NCBI GenBank assembly: GCA_009823505.1
Contig: VZQC01006589.1
Location: 3,259,474 to 3,323,473, forward strand
Origin: Rhizomys pruinosus
Lineage: Eukaryota; Chordata; Mammalia; Rodentia; Spalacidae
DNA length: 64,000 bases
Direction: 5' to 3'
The stretch's first letter is position 1, and every line of letters starts with the position of its first letter. Made by a program: the position numbers and the translations under genes. Shown here in pieces: positions 1 to 12,727 of this stretch. The notes under the pieces are model-generated. The model ran no database searches. It worked only from the letters and a program-made list of their open reading frames with translations, and was not told the origin of the DNA.

Positions 1-529
1 CTATATTCTCTTGCTGTGCTCAAAGACAAAACCTTAGTTGAGATTTCTTTCTCCAAAACAACCTGGATTGCTGCACATAGGTCCTGTCCTAGTCTTCCCA
101 AAGTGTGTCATGATCAGAAACAGCCCCTGAACTTCCTTTGAGGGTATTAAAAAAGTGTCTGTGCATGGTAAGCACCCTGTAAGCATTAGCTGCCTTCATT
201 GTCGTCATGATGGTTGGTCTGGGTGGGTTTTTTTTTCAAGAGTTCTATTGAGAATTTTGTTTATGGTATAACTTCTTATGAGGCTCCATGAAAAGAGATG
301 ACTGTCAGATCTTAGTGCCAAGAAGGAGCTATTGTTTTACTGGTTCATCTCTATGTTATTTGAACTATGAATCTTATGTCTACCTTTGTAGCGGCCACTG
401 GGAAGCTGAGAGCAGCTTTGTAGTTCGTATCTAACAGGAGAGCAGACATTGGCTCACTGAGCCTTCTGTTTCACAGACCACCATTTTCTTGTTGCCCTGT
501 TCTTCCCACCAGCTTATTTTATTGTGGGA

Positions 530-571
<42 letters not shown>
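530..571. repeat. (TG)n microsatellite
   Basis: About 21 uninterrupted TG units followed by tatgttcc. The rest of 1-529 is AT-rich intron sequence with no element I can name. Confidence 0.97.
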
Positions 572-575
<4 letters not shown>

Positions 576-2518
576 TCCTGCCCAGAAGGAAGATTCTGCT
601 AATATGGTATGCCCCAGCATGGTTCCTTGCCTTTCCACCTTGTTTGAGACTGGGTTTATTTTCCTCTTCACTCACATTCTATTGCTTTCTGTCATTGATG
701 CCCATCTTCCCTTTTAATCCTTCTGTCTGAAGCTTCCATTACACAGGTGGGATGGCTTATTTGCTTGGGTGGACTGAGGTCAGTCAGCTCTGTGGCTGCA
801 TGGCAAGTTACCGTAACACCACCGCATGCCAGAAGCATTTGTATTCTCTTGACTCTGTGTATTACCAGACAGTTGCGCTTCAATCCCCAGGTCTGTAGGT
901 CAGGGGTGGATAAGAGGGTCTCCCTGTCTTGTCTTTCTAGGTTACTCGGCTTCTGGGGTAGGTTTTCCTCATGATAAAGGCAGATGTACAAGATCAGCAA
1001 GCAGAAATACAAGAGGGATTTAAGGGGTAGCTCAGAATTGGCACTGGTACTTCCTTGTTTCATTGGGTAACACAAGTCATGTGGCCCAATCTAGTATCCT
1101 GGGGTAGGAAACTAGAGGTTGCCTCTTGTGGCAAGAAACTCAAAGACAGTGACAGAAGGACAGGAGTATCAGGTGGGAACAGGGGAGAGCTGATAAATAA
1201 CATACTCTGGTACAGGCAGGGAGGTGGGCAAACCGCTTTCACAGTCTGGCTCTTAGTGAATGTGTTGGATATTCTCTACTCGCCTTTCCAATGATGGAGA
1301 TTGGAGATTCAAACTCCATCATTTCTCCTAGGAGGCTCACAGGTCGACTGTGACCCTTTGCAGAAGGCTGTAGTTTCTGTTAGGAGGCTGGTGTCAATAG
1401 CTTAGCAGTTTCAGTGATGTCTCCCTCCTTTGACCCTTCAATGGCAGTAGCCTCCTGCTCCTGCTCGTTCTGTATTACTTCTTACCATAGGGCCCGTCCT
1501 TGTATGTCTGTCCCATCTCCTATAAATAAGCCCTTCTGAGAACCCATCTTAGTCTCTCTGTTTGTGAGAGACACCTACCAGTGGATGGGACCCTTGTGGA
1601 GATAATAGGTGCTCAGTAAGTACTTGCTTGATTATCAGGCCTCTTTGTCTTCCTTTTCGTCTGATCTCTGCCCCAGCAACTGCTCATTTCCTGTAGTCTG
1701 AAAACTTCATGAGATATCAGACCAGGGGGTCCCTGACTCTTTGCCCAGTGTTTGTCCAGCCACCATCCCTCTCCCATGAGCCTGGCAAATAAGTTCACAA
1801 TAATGAATTCAAACAGAAGCAGTTCATGGGGAGGAGTTCTTTCAAGAGCATCATTTTCTCTATTAATCACAGGAAGCTTGCTTCCCAGATGTGATTTCTG
1901 TCATATCACATTCCAAGAAGAGGACATGGGGGAGTTGTGGTGAAAGAGGTCTCAACATACACAAAAATGTATGTAAACCCTCCAGTAATGACTACCTCAT
2001 TTAGTTTGGGAAGAGATGGTTAACACTGTTGCGTGTGACTCAGCAGAGCCATACATTTAAGTTTTTGTTTTGTTTTGAAGCAGGACATAAAGGGCCCTCA
2101 AAACTTAATTTCCCAAATAACTTTGAGAACCACTGGAAGATTTCCCACACTTCCATTATGAGGATAATATTTTGTTAAAAATGTACATTCCCAGTATTTC
2201 AGATTCCCAGAGCCCAGGACTGGCCTCAGAGCGACCTGCATCCTGAATAATTCACTCTTCTCCTGTGTGGGAACGTTGGCCCTTGTTAATAATCCTCACA
2301 GGTATTGGCCTATTTCTTAAGGAGACATCCCATAGAGTGAGGATGATGATAGACACGAGAGTTCTACAAAAAGCCAGATAGCTGAGATTGGACACGTATT
2401 GGCCCATGTAACCACGTTTCCCCTTTTCAGGGCTTGTTCTTGTCCAAACACTGATTTACCAAAATTGAATAGCAAAAAAGAATGGTACAGCAGGTTTTGG
2501 TTAAGTATCCTAATTAAT

Positions 2519-2521
<3 letters not shown>
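572..2521. other. Unassigned intron sequence
   Basis: I see no coding exon here. The stretch near 1596-1640 (aggtgctcagtaagtacttg) resembles the tail of an old MIR/L2 element, but too little remains to be sure. Confidence 0.4.

Positions 2522-2565
<44 letters not shown>
2522..2565. repeat. (GA)n microsatellite
   Basis: Uninterrupted GA dinucleotides, about 22 units. Confidence 0.97.
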
Positions 2566-2567
<2 letters not shown>

Positions 2568-3611
2568 CCAAGGGAGCAGTCTACCCTTCAAATGCCACTG
2601 CATACCTTGATATCAGTCTTAACCAATCCTTCCACTCACCTAATGCCTAGAGATCATGCAAAAGGTGTTTCTAGAAAGCTCTGAGGAGAGTGTTCTGACA
2701 GTTCTAGCAGACCCAGGCAAGGGGAACCTGACTTAACTGCTCTCTGAAGAGCTCCATGTTTCCTGATAACGAAGGCAGTGCTGACTCTTCCTTTCGAGTT
2801 AGGAAGCCTCCCTTTAAGAATGCCATTTCCTTTCTGTAGCAGTTCTGCCAAAAACTCACTATCCCTAGAAAGTGTGTAATTGCTCTGATATGCGACAACT
2901 TTGTAGCCTTCGGGGTCAAATGCACTGTGATTTTGCTTTGAGAATCTGAGGTGCAACTTTTCAAACACAGTCAGTGCAGTTGAGGATATTACTGAATTTT
3001 ACAGAGTTGCTGGGCAGCCTGGGCGGCCTGCTAGCTTATAGCGCATCTGGCTGTTGTGTGTGAGCCACTGAGGATGGCTTGCTGGCGGAGCTGAGTTCTC
3101 TAAGGGTGTTGACTGCTGCATTTTTCCTCTTACCCCACACGTGCCATTGGTGACATTTCAGTTCATTTCAGTTCCCTACCTCCCATCCATCTCTTTCCAC
3201 ACCTCTTTTCTGGCTTTTCCAAAAAATCTATGGCAGTGTTGAATGAATTAATGCAAGGCTGAGGGCTTGGAGGAACAGGAGCCATGACGCTCATGTGTTT
3301 ATTGTTGGCATGGCACCTTGATCCGTGCTGGCACCATGGGCGATTTGTGACTGACTAGTGTATATTGCATTGTGTGTGGATAGCATGGCATGTGCTTTAC
3401 CATTCTGCATTAAAATATCAATGACCAGGATTCAAGCCTCAACTAAATTGCACTAATAATTATTATAACTGATCTATATGTTCCATGGCAGACATTGGGC
3501 TACGATGTGTCTTTGAGATCCTTGGAAACAAGAGACCCGAAACATTTCTTCCAGAACTGACCTTGCAATATTCAGCTGTAAGCTGATGGAGCTGCTTTAA
3601 GAGAACATACT

Positions 3612-3841
3612 GGGGGCTGGAGAGATGGCTGGGCATTTAAGAGCACTGGCTGCTCTTTTAGAGGATCTGGGTTCAGTTCCCAATACCCACATAGTAGCTA
3701 ACAAGCATCCGTAACTCAAGTTCCAGGGGATCCTACACCATCTTCTGATCTCCACGGGCTTTGCCAGCATATGGTCCACTTACATATATGTAGGCAAAAC
3801 ACTTATACACATAAAATAAAAATAAATAAAAATTTATAAAA
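3612..3841 (+). mobile_element. B2 SINE
   Basis: It starts ggggctggagagatggctgggcatttaag (tRNA-derived head with a degenerate A box) and keeps a B-box-like stretch around gggttcagttccc. It ends in an A-rich tail with AATAAA-type motifs. The 3' half (ccaggggatcc...cttctgatctccacgggc) is the long ancestral B2 type. Confidence 0.88.
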
Positions 3842-4184
3842 GAGAATACATTGGAATACGAGTCACAGTTCCAAGTTTTATGTTATAATTTTTCTTTCTG
3901 AAAGACAAATAGAGTTTATATGATTCTGTTTGATGCCTCCTTCAAGAGGCAGTGCTGGATGAATCAGTGTTGATGGAGGCATTGCTGAGGGTTGTGTGTT
4001 TCGTAATATCCTTTAAAGAGCCGTATCAAAGAACTCAACCGCCTTCCTACCATCCGTCTATCCACCTGTCCACTTGCCCATCCACACACATACTCACTGA
4101 TTTCTTCCATCCAGCCCACTGTCCATTTATAACTCCTGCAGGATGTCCAGCACCATCCTCACATGCTAAAGTTTCAAAAATGAA

Positions 4185-4345
4185 GCCTAGCAATAACAGT
4201 GACCATTCACTGAGAACCTACCATCTTCCAGTCTGTCTCCAATCTCCAAAGCAGCTTCGTGAGGGAAAGAATAGTGTCCTCCATTTTATGAGAGGAGAAG
4301 CTTGTGTACCTTGTCCAGGCCCACCTAACCAGGCAGAGTTCAGCA
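4185..4345 (-). mobile_element. MIR SINE remnant
   Basis: The stretch containing ctccattttatgagaggagaagcttg...accttgtccaggcccacc matches the core of a MIR (mammalian-wide tRNA-derived SINE) in reverse orientation, with ancient divergence. Confidence 0.6.
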
Positions 4346-5092
4346 TGTCTGTGCATCTTTGTGATATGGGGACCAACACAGCACTGCTTTCTCCTCCTTT
4401 GGAGTGTAGTGTGTACACGCTCTGATAGGGTCAAAGGTGGCTCAGGCCTCGTATGGGACAGCTTCTCTTCTCGAGGTGCCTTTCTACTCTCTGGAAAAGT
4501 AACCAACTCTCATCTCCTTTCTTTGCCCCTAAAAACCTCATATGTACTTGAGGTTCTGGGTAGATCCACCCCATCATTTGTACCAGCATACAAATCGAGT
4601 TCCACTTAGTAAAATCCAAATATTTAAACGTTACAAATCAAGGCACTATTAAATAATTTCCGTTCTCTCCCCTTACCTTGACAGTCTGAAAGGCCAAGAT
4701 CAAACCCCTTGTAGTTTAGTGAAAACATGATTGGCGTTTGGAGAGCTGGATCCTGGCTCACCCTCCTCCCATACCTCCCCATTATCTGGCTCCATCTTAC
4801 ACTGTAGGCACCTCCTATGCGTAAGTGTGGATGCTCCAGCCAGGATAGTCATGTATATAGAAGTGCGCCTATCCAAGTGCTGTGCGCTTCAGAGGACGTA
4901 GATGGTTCCTTCATTTCTGAGGAGGATGTCTTTTTATGAACCTTGCTCTGGATAGGCTGTTCCCATGAGTCAGGGCCTGTCCTCGAGCCACCCCAGGTCC
5001 CTGTTCTTCTGGCCAGCCGAGTGATGATAGAGGACAGAAAAATGGGAAGAAGATATTCCAGGGCTGGGAAGAGGATCAGGGTGGAGTCCAGC

Positions 5093-5135
5093 TGTGTGTG
5101 TCTGTGTGTGTGTGTGGGTGTGTGTGTGTGTGTGT
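5093..5135. repeat. Imperfect (TG)n microsatellite
   Basis: TG units interrupted by tct and ggg. Confidence 0.9.
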
Positions 5136-5795
5136 TAGAGAGCCAACAAGAAGGAGGGTTGGGTGTTCTTTCAGTCACTGGTTCCCAGTCAGGGCTCAGT
5201 CTAAAGATGCATTGTTCCTGTGCATGCTTGTAGTCAAGCTTGACTATTGAGCTGTGGCCACACCAGCTCAATTCTGCTTAGAACTATGGTGTAACCAGAA
5301 GTCTGGATACCTTCCAGGAGAGATCCACCCTGTTCCTTGGCATTGAGCTGGGTCTGGAAAGCTCTCCTAGGTCCTTTGCCAAAGTACAGATGTCCTCCTT
5401 ACATCTTGGTGGGTGGGCCCTATCGGGCCATAGAGGTAGGAAAGAGTGTGGCCCTGGGGTCAGAGGGTTTCCTACTGAGTAAAACCTGCTAGAAGACAAA
5501 CCCTTTCCCCTATCCTGACTTTAGGTAAATGAAGAGCTACCCAAAGCCTTGTGTAGAAAGCACTCTGGCATTAGAACAGCCATCTCCCTTGGGCAGCCCA
5601 GGCAGAGGAAGTCCTCAGCCCCTACAGAGAGGAGGGCTTGCCCACAGGGCAGGCTGCTTCCAATGGGCAATGCTGACCTGGAGGGAACTAACTTACATGT
5701 CGGCCCTCCTTCCTGCAGTGGCCCCAAGTCCCTGGGCTTTGGAAGATACATAGAGGACATAAGCTCTACTAAGTGAAAGTATTGGGATTTCGGAA

Positions 5796-5881
5796 GGCTC
5801 CATTCTCTTTCCCTTTCTTTCCCTTTTCTCCTCCTCCTCCTTCCCTCCTCCATCTCTTCCTCCTCTCCTTTTACCTCTTTT
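5796..5881. repeat. Polypyrimidine tract (CTCC/TTCC-rich)
   Basis: An approximately 85-bp almost pure C/T run on the + strand, rich in ctcctcctcc and ttccc. It is a low-complexity tract. The following 5882-7595 interval has no recognisable gene or element. Confidence 0.85.
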
Positions 5882-7595
5882 CATCATGTCTGTGCTAAAA
5901 TGAAAACTGTTGTTTATTTAAAAGGACCATTTGCCTAACGTCCCTGGAATTTATTTGCTGGAGCTTTTTCCATGTTCACAGTCGGTTCAGATCTTGGCTG
6001 TGGCCTGGTGATTATGTAATCTAGGATGGAACGAATCCATTGGCAGGTGGGGACCTCAATGCGCTGCATCCTTAGCCAGCCTGGGAGGGGGCACATGAAC
6101 CCCAGGCTGATAGAGGAAGAGGTGCCAACAGTCAGAATCCAATCAGGAAGATGATTTGTTTGAGGGAAGGAGACTTAGATCTGCCTTAGGACTGCCTTGG
6201 TCCCCCTTGGCTGTAGACTCTGTGGCTTAGACATTTCCATACACAAAGCCTAGTCCTTCCTACTTTTGTCTCTGGACCTGAGCAAAAAGCCCGAACATTG
6301 CTGCTCGAGCCTTGGCAGGATTTGGAAAATGTTTCTGGCACTTGGTGTCCTGCTAGATTCTGGACTCTGTCTCTCTGTGCCTGTCATCCCCAGCGAGGTT
6401 GATCTGGAGGGCCACTCTTTGTCTGATTCCAAGCCTAAAGTCTCTGGATTTTTTTCTCTGAAACCTTGTCAGGGATTACAGGGAATTGCTTCAGTAAGGA
6501 ACAAAGGAAGGGGAGATTTCTTAGTTATAGGGGACCTGCCTTGAATTCTAAAAGGAAAAAAAAAATCATAGATTGGCTTTTGAAACCCTGGCTTTAGTCA
6601 TAAGTAGGTAAGGGCGGGCTGCAGAAAGGGTTTCCCCTTTGTCTTCTTCCTCTGTAACCCTGTATTGGGTGATGATAGAAAAGCTATTCATTCCTCCGCC
6701 ATCTCTCCTTATACGATCTGAGATGTCTGTCACCCATAATTTCTCTATTTGTATGTGCTTGTTAATTCCCATTAGGAACAAAGCGCCCCGTATATATGAG
6801 TTTAACACAGTGCTAACTGCCATAACGAACTCTGTTTTCAGTGATTCAACCCACCTAGGGCTGTTCGCTGCTGCCGTGTCAGTCAGATCAGGCTACTTCA
6901 CGGGAGGAAGCTTTACTATACTGTGATGGGGGACTCCATGTGGCTCTGCCATCCCCTCAAGGCCTCAAAATCTTTGGCTTCCTAAGAACAGAAGGAAAAA
7001 TACCCAGGAGAGAAGTTACACTTCCACCTAGAAATGACCTCTATTTGTTCTACACTGTCCATTGGTGAAGGTCAGCTGTGCGGCCACAGCTGGCCTTAAA
7101 GAAAGCTGGGAAATTCGGCTCATGCTAGGCATCCACCTCAGTCATAATACCATGGGACAGGGTTGTGGAGAGAAGATATAATTGAGAGACGGCAAGTGGG
7201 TGGGATCAGCTGGCTGTGGTGAGTGAGTGTGTGTGTGGTCAGTGAAGGGCAATCAGGAGCCCAAGGTGCCCTCAAATCTCTAGTTGGTGGACAGGTGGAT
7301 GACAGCATAACCCTGAGGAACAGAGCTAACAGGAAGAGGGCAAAGTGTGGAGAGGGAGCTGGTCACTTGTCTTCCTTGGCCTGGATACTATAGGGATGCG
7401 TCATGGGAACCAGTAGAAATGGTGGTGAGTGACCTTGAGTTTCTTCTGCCAATGGAGGGACAGTTGAGGGAAACCTTGGTATGGTACTCCATGGCCTGAA
7501 GTCCTAGCACCTAATGGGTCTGCAAGAGCAAAGCTCATGATAGGGATAGTCAAGGAAGATGTGTGATCAGAGGCCTGGCGTTCTAGCTCAAATAC

Positions 7596-7962
7596 TGTTC
7601 TAGTTTGTTTTCTGCTATAAATACCACCACCAAAAGCAACTTGGGAAGGAAAGGGCTTATTGCCTCTTACTCTTCCAAGCAGCAGTCCATCATCGAGGGA
7701 AATCGGGGCAAGAACTCAAGACAGGAACTGAATCAGAGAGCTCAGAGGAATGCGGTTTTCTGGAATGCTTCCCCTGGCTTGTCCAGCCAGCTACCTTCCT
7801 TTCGCTCACTTGCCTGGGGATGGCACGGTCTACTGAGGGCTGGACCCTCCTGCATCAATTAAGAAAATGCGTCACAGAAAAGGCCACAGGCCAGGCCAAT
7901 CCAATTGAGTTCTCTATTGCCAGGTGTCTAGTTTGTGTCAACTGTACAAAATGTAACCAGCA
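7596..7962 (-). mobile_element. MaLR-type solo LTR (MT-like family)
   Basis: It begins tgttctagtttg and continues accaaaagcaacttggg..ggaaagggcttatt, which is the reversed LTR 3' end with its polyadenylation region. It ends near gtgtcaactgtac. The same family recurs at 12456, 20443, 24515, 25374, 26890, 29805, 35891, 48248 and 52586. It is a non-coding retroviral-like LTR; I am unsure of the exact subfamily. Confidence 0.75.
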
Positions 7963-8718
7963 CCCGCAGAATGGATGGTTTACGTAACAGAATTTGTTCT
8001 CAAAGTTCTAGAGGCTGCCAGTATAGAGCAAGGTGTGGTTGGTTTCTGATGAAGACTCTTCCTTGAACACAGGCTACCACCCTCTCCCTCTGTGCTCATA
8101 CAGCAGAGCAGGAAAGGAGGTGGGGAGGGAGGGAAGGAAGGAAAGAGCACATGCAGAAAACGCCCTGGGGTCTCTTCTTATGAGAGCAAGGGCCCACCTT
8201 TATGATCTTATCTAAACCCAGCCATTTCCCAAGTCTGTTTCCAAATATTGTCACGATGAAGGCTGCAACATGTGAATTTGAGGGACATAGAAGCCAATGG
8301 AGTGCGCCCCCCCCCCAGGTATTGAGCCCTGCAGTGTTGGCTTATCATCTCTCTGAGCTGGGGAGCAGCCCCAGGTGACAAGGTCTTCTGTTCCTGAGCG
8401 GACACCTCTGTCCACAGGTTCTTTAGCCTCAGTTTTGTTGCTCTGTCCATGTGACATCAAGAACTGAAAACTGGTCTGACTCAGACATTGCCCCAGAGAA
8501 GGGGAGCCAGCCAAGGCCGAAACTTGGGGCTGTGGGCGCAGGCCACCTTGCCAATAGGCCAGTCCAGGTTGCTGTTGCCACCTATGTGGAGAGGGCCAGG
8601 AAGTCCGGGAGCAGAACTTAAGGGGGCCACCTAAGTAGGTCAACAGATGGCCACTGGAGCAAGGACTTAGAGACACTTTATGGATGGGTCGATACAGGGT
8701 TGTAAAAGTCAGGCTGAA

Positions 8719-9014
8719 GCCGGGCATGGTGGCACACACCTTTAATCCTAACACTTGGGAGGCAGAGGTAGGCGGATCTTTGTGAATTCAAAGCCAGCCT
8801 GGTCTACAGAGTGAGTTCCAGGACAGCTGGGGCTACAGGGAAACCCTGTCTTGAAAAGCCGGGTGTGGTGGCGCACGACTTTAATCCTAGCACTAGGGAG
8901 GCAGAGGCAGGCGGATCTCTGTGAGTTCAAGGCCACCCTGGTCTACAGAGTGAGTTCCAGGCCAGCTGGGGCTACAGGGAGACCCTGTCTCAAAAACACC
9001 AAAAAAAAAAAAAA
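8719..9014 (+). mobile_element. Tandem B1-B1 SINE dimer
   Basis: Two 7SL-derived B1 units lie head to tail: 8719-8857 (gccgggcatggtggc...) and 8858-9014 (gccgggtgtggtggc...), with only a short gaaaa between them and a poly-A tail after the second. A 14-bp direct repeat AAAAGTCAGGCTGA flanks the pair (8704-8717 and 9011-9024), so the dimer sits inside a single target-site duplication. Confidence 0.93.
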
Positions 9015-9361
9015 GTCAGGCTGACACCTTTCTGTTATTGTGCCGGGAGGGAGAAGGGGCACAGGCTGCAGGGTGGGGCTCACAAGTCTGCCTGCCTGTT
9101 TGGGAACCTGGTCAGAGCAAGGGAAGGTGGCCCCATCCCTAAATGCTTTTACCTCTTCTCTTACCTTCCTGTTAAAGCAGATGATTAGATAGTAGGAAAC
9201 AATGTGTGACAGTGGGAAGGGGGAGTTCACTTTTTTCAGAGAGTGAAATCCCTGCTAAAGAAGCTTTGTTTCCGCTCTCTTTGGGGATTTTACATCAAGT
9301 ATGCAAAGTGTTGGAAGCGCTGCATATTGAAAGGTAAGGACACAGGTGTGGGAGCCACACA

Positions 9362-9486
9362 TCAGGATGAGACTAGATTCTATGACTTCTAACCCTGAGT
9401 ACCTTATGTAGCTACTCAACACCTCAGTCTCCCACCTGTAGAAGAGTGGAAACAGCACCCATCTTCCAAGGGTATTTGAGAACCAA
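9362..9486 (+). mobile_element. MIR SINE remnant
   Basis: The order ctaaccctgagtacc...ctcaacacctcagtctcccacctgtagaagagtgg...gaaccaaataaggc follows the MIR core in sense orientation. Confidence 0.6.
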
Positions 9487-9494
9487 ATAAGGCA

Positions 9495-9812
9495 ATATTC
9501 ATTTGTTTATTTATTTATAGTTCTATGTTTTATAATTTCATATGTGAGTATTGTCTTTACATTATTTCCGCCCCTCCCGGTCACCGCCCGCTTTTCCCAT
9601 CGTCCCCCACTCCCTCTCAATTTCTTGTCCCCTTTGATCATTACTCTTCTATATATATTTGTGTAAAATGCACTAGGTCCATTTAGTGGTGCTCGTGCAT
9701 ACCCGTGTTCAGGGCTGTCCATCGGGACTTAGATACCCTCTCAGGGACTGGTCCCTGGAGAAAACTGATTCTCCCTCCCTCCCTCAGTATCCATCGACTA
9801 TGAGGATGTATT
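9495..9812 (-). mobile_element. LINE-1 3'-UTR fragment
   Basis: The stretch with ctcaatttcttgtccccttt, gatcattactcttctatata and ggactggtccctggagaaaa matches the reversed 3'-untranslated region of rodent LINE-1 (Lx-like) as I remember it. No ORF remains. Confidence 0.65.
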
Positions 9813-10086
9813 TATAACATGCTTAGCATGGAGATGTGAACAGGAGGGCAGCAACCTTCAGAATTTCCCCTGGAAGACCTGCTTCCTCAAACCACCGTGC
9901 AGTAAGGGGAGACCTGATTCCAGTGCCATGGTGCCATTCTGTTCAGGGCAGGATATTGCTACCAGGAAAACAGAAGAGAAAAGGGCTGGCAAGGTGGCTT
10001 GAGAACTGGCTCTTGAGGATTGTCCTCTGATTACCCCATAATGTGATCACACATGCATAGCCCACACACAATAATGTAATATAAAG

Positions 10087-10532
10087 TGAAATATTTTTTA
10101 AATGATTTATTTAATTTTATGCATATGAGTTGTTTTTATTGCATGTATAGTGTGTTCCTGGTACCCAAGGAGGCCAGACAGTTGGGAGCTGCCATGTGAG
10201 TGTTGGGAACTGAACCTGGATCTCCAAGAAGAGAAAGTGCTCTTTTTTTATTTTATTTATTTATTTATTTATTTATTTATTATTTTTTATCTGTATGAGT
10301 GTACTGTCTGCATACAGGTTGGTGTACCCATGTCGTGCAATGCCTCAGAGGTCAGAAGAGGGTGTCGGGTTCCCCTGGAACTGGAGCCAAAGATGGTTCT
10401 TAGCTGCCATGTGGGTGCTGGGAATCGAACCCAGGTCCTCTGCAAGAGCAGTTGGCACTCCCAACTGCTGAGCCATCTCTCCAGCCCCGAGAAAGTGCTC
10501 TTAACCTCTGAATGATCTCTCCAGCTCCAAAA
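10087..10532 (-). mobile_element. Older B2 SINE, interrupted by a younger B2
   Basis: Reverse-oriented B2. The tail and 3' half lie at 10087-10242 and the 5' head (cctctgaatgatctctccagctcc) at 10501-10532. The inner B2 at 10243-10488 splits it and duplicated 12 bp, GAGAAAGTGCTC (10231-10242 and 10489-10500). Confidence 0.88.
10243..10488 (-). mobile_element. B2 SINE nested in older B2
   Basis: A reverse-oriented full-length B2 with a (TTTA)n tail on its left. The B box reads gggaatcgaacccaggtcc (reversed) and the head ends agccatctctccagcccc. It is flanked by the 12-bp duplication described for the host copy. Confidence 0.93.
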
Positions 10533-10644
10533 ATGAAATATAGTTTAGAACAGGCAATAATAAAGGACAGCTTGCGGCTGCCATGCTTAATTGGTTAAAG
10601 TACCTTTAATCCTAAAACAAAGTTAAATGAAACAAAGCCCAACT

Positions 10645-10735
10645 CCTGAGCGTTGTTTACAAATGGGAAGACTGAACCTCAAAGTAACTTTAGAAATGAG
10701 GTTCCAGATCTAGGAGTCGCACCCTGATCACTCCT
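10645..10735 (-). mobile_element. Probable MIR SINE remnant
   Basis: The words acaaatgggaagactgaacctcaaagtaact resemble the reversed MIR core. It is weakly preserved. Confidence 0.4.
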
Positions 10736-12455
10736 CCAGGATAGGCCTCTCCCCATGTCGCAGGCAAACAAGGATTAGCTAAGGGCCAGGCAGTGGTTGA
10801 AATACAAGAGGTGTCAAGCACCTGGTGGCCTGCCTAAAGCACCCTGCAACTCAGTGTGACACATCTTAGGAAGTCCTGACTGCCTAGGAGCCTCCCCTGG
10901 GGGAGGGCTCCCCGTGACAACAGGGCTACAGGACTTGATGACTTTCCTGATGGTACTACACAAAAGATTTAGGCAGAAGAACAGGGGCAGGGTGAGGATC
11001 AGGCCAGATGTGTAGTCTGAGAATGTCAGAGTAAGAGTCTAAGGTAGATGTTAAACCAGCTAATGTTAGTACGGTAATGGAACTGGTATGAGCATTCCAC
11101 CAGAAAGAAACCATTCATATCAGTGTTCCCTAAATCAGCATGGAACGCTCAATCATTTGGACACCTTTCCCTAGGGAATCACTTGCCAGATAGAGCAATT
11201 TTGTTTCCCATGCCCTAAGATGACATTTAAAGAGGGTCTGGAACATTGTCTTATCTGATGTTTGAGAGAGTTGGGAAGAGCTGCAGCATCATGATTAAGG
11301 AAAATCAGGTCTCCAAGCATGTCTGGGGCAACTTAGGGTCTCAGAGGCCTGAGTTTGGGGAGGTAGAACAGATCCCCCAAGGGCCCAGACTGTATAAAGA
11401 AACAAGTCCACCTACCTTATAGTAGAGCCAGCATCCGTGAGAGGCAGCACCAACAACAGGTAAGACAGCACCATGGGCCAGGTGAGCTGGGAGAAGAAAA
11501 CGCGGTGCCCAAAGGCCATGGCAGCAAGAAGTCCTGATGCCAGACAACCAGACTAAAGTCCAAACTCTGTAGAAAAAAATAACCAAAATTGAAAGCAAAC
11601 AGACTCCCTGTCCAAAGTGCACAATTCAGAAAATGCCAGAGCAGTATAAACACTGCAAAACAAACTCAGCTACTTAATCTCCTTATTTCAGTAATCAGAA
11701 GTGGTACTGGCAGTGGCGCAGGAGCTGAGTCCCCCTCAGACAGACAGTCTTGACCTCACTTGGCTGCTCCTCTCTGTTCAAACAGTTCGTTAGGGCTGCT
11801 TCACCATTGCATGCCTTTCCTGGTGTGGGGTTGGGTTGCCAGTCTACACAGAGGGACACTTTGGGGCAGTTTCCTGCCACTAAGTTTTTAAGAATGTTCT
11901 CTTTGCCCTTAATGTGGGGAGAGGCAAAATCATTTGGCCCTCAGCCAGGTCTGTCCACCATGTGTATTTGTCTGCCTCTGACCTGTGCCTGAGAGGCAAC
12001 TTGAAGCTCCCTTCACTTGTTCATGCCTGTGCCATGGCAGGAGCTTTGGAATGCTGCTTCCTGCTGGAGGTGATTCCTTTCTTCCACTAATTCCTTGTTG
12101 TGTTGGGCCAGTCAACAAACATTCGTGCAGCTCCTACCGCAGGTCAGCATTGTACTGGGCTCTTTGGACATGGTTGGGCCAGGTTTTAAGAGTAAGAGTA
12201 GAAGCCAGCAAAGCTCCCAGGGCTTTAGAAATGCATGATATTGTTTCTTATGAAGCCTTGTAAGTTGGGTGGGGAAGCTGGGTCTACCTCTTGGTGCAAG
12301 GAGCTACCAAGTCATATGTTTAGGGTGCATGTGTGGGAAGAAACATAAAATTATGGCCATATGCTGTGGACCAAGGCTGTGGCTTTGGGGCCACACGAGG
12401 CTATCAAACCAGATTTTTTTACTTAATTGCTACCCTCAGTTATGGGTAAGAATGA
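10736..12455. other. Unassigned intron sequence
   Basis: Apparently single-copy, moderately GC-rich sequence with no recognisable exon, SINE or LTR. Short open frames on both strands match no protein I know. Confidence 0.4.
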
Positions 12456-12727
12456 CATAGAGGCAGGAGCTGAAGCACAGGCCGTGGAGGAACATTGCTT
12501 ACTGGCTTGTTCCCCTGGCTCATGCTCAACCACTTTCTTTTTTTTGGTCTTTTTGTGACAGGGTCTCCATTTTTAGTTCCAGCTGGCTTGGAGCTCGCTA
12601 TGTAGACCAGCCTGGTCTTGAACTCACAGAGATCCACCTGCCTGTGCCTCCCAAGTGCTGGGATTATAGGCATACGCCACCACACCTGGCATCAACCGCT
12701 TTCCTACACAATACAGAACAACCTGCC
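12456..12727 (-). mobile_element. MaLR-type LTR fragment split by a B1
   Basis: Words shared with the other MT-like LTRs are aggcaggagctgaagcacaggcc, cttactggcttg and acaacctgcccagggg. A reverse B1 (12538-12691) interrupts it, with a 12-bp duplication differing by one base: tcaaccactttc at 12526 and tcaaccgctttc at 12692. Confidence 0.75.
12538..12691 (-). mobile_element. B1 SINE
   Basis: A reverse B1 reading ggtctttttgtgacagggtctcc...ggcatacgccaccacacctggc. It is inserted in the LTR fragment above. Confidence 0.93.

Noticed and set aside
2317..2571. Open frames through (GA)n and other dinucleotide repeats
   Set aside because: Dinucleotide arrays are open in several frames and give artefactual Arg-Glu, Ser-Leu, Cys-Val or His-Thr runs.
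3952..4425. 157-codon + strand frame
   Set aside because: It overlaps a MIR remnant and has low-complexity composition; no domain or splice context.
8251..8754. 167-codon minus-strand frame
   Set aside because: It starts inside a B1 SINE and the remainder shows no recognisable domain; probably chance.
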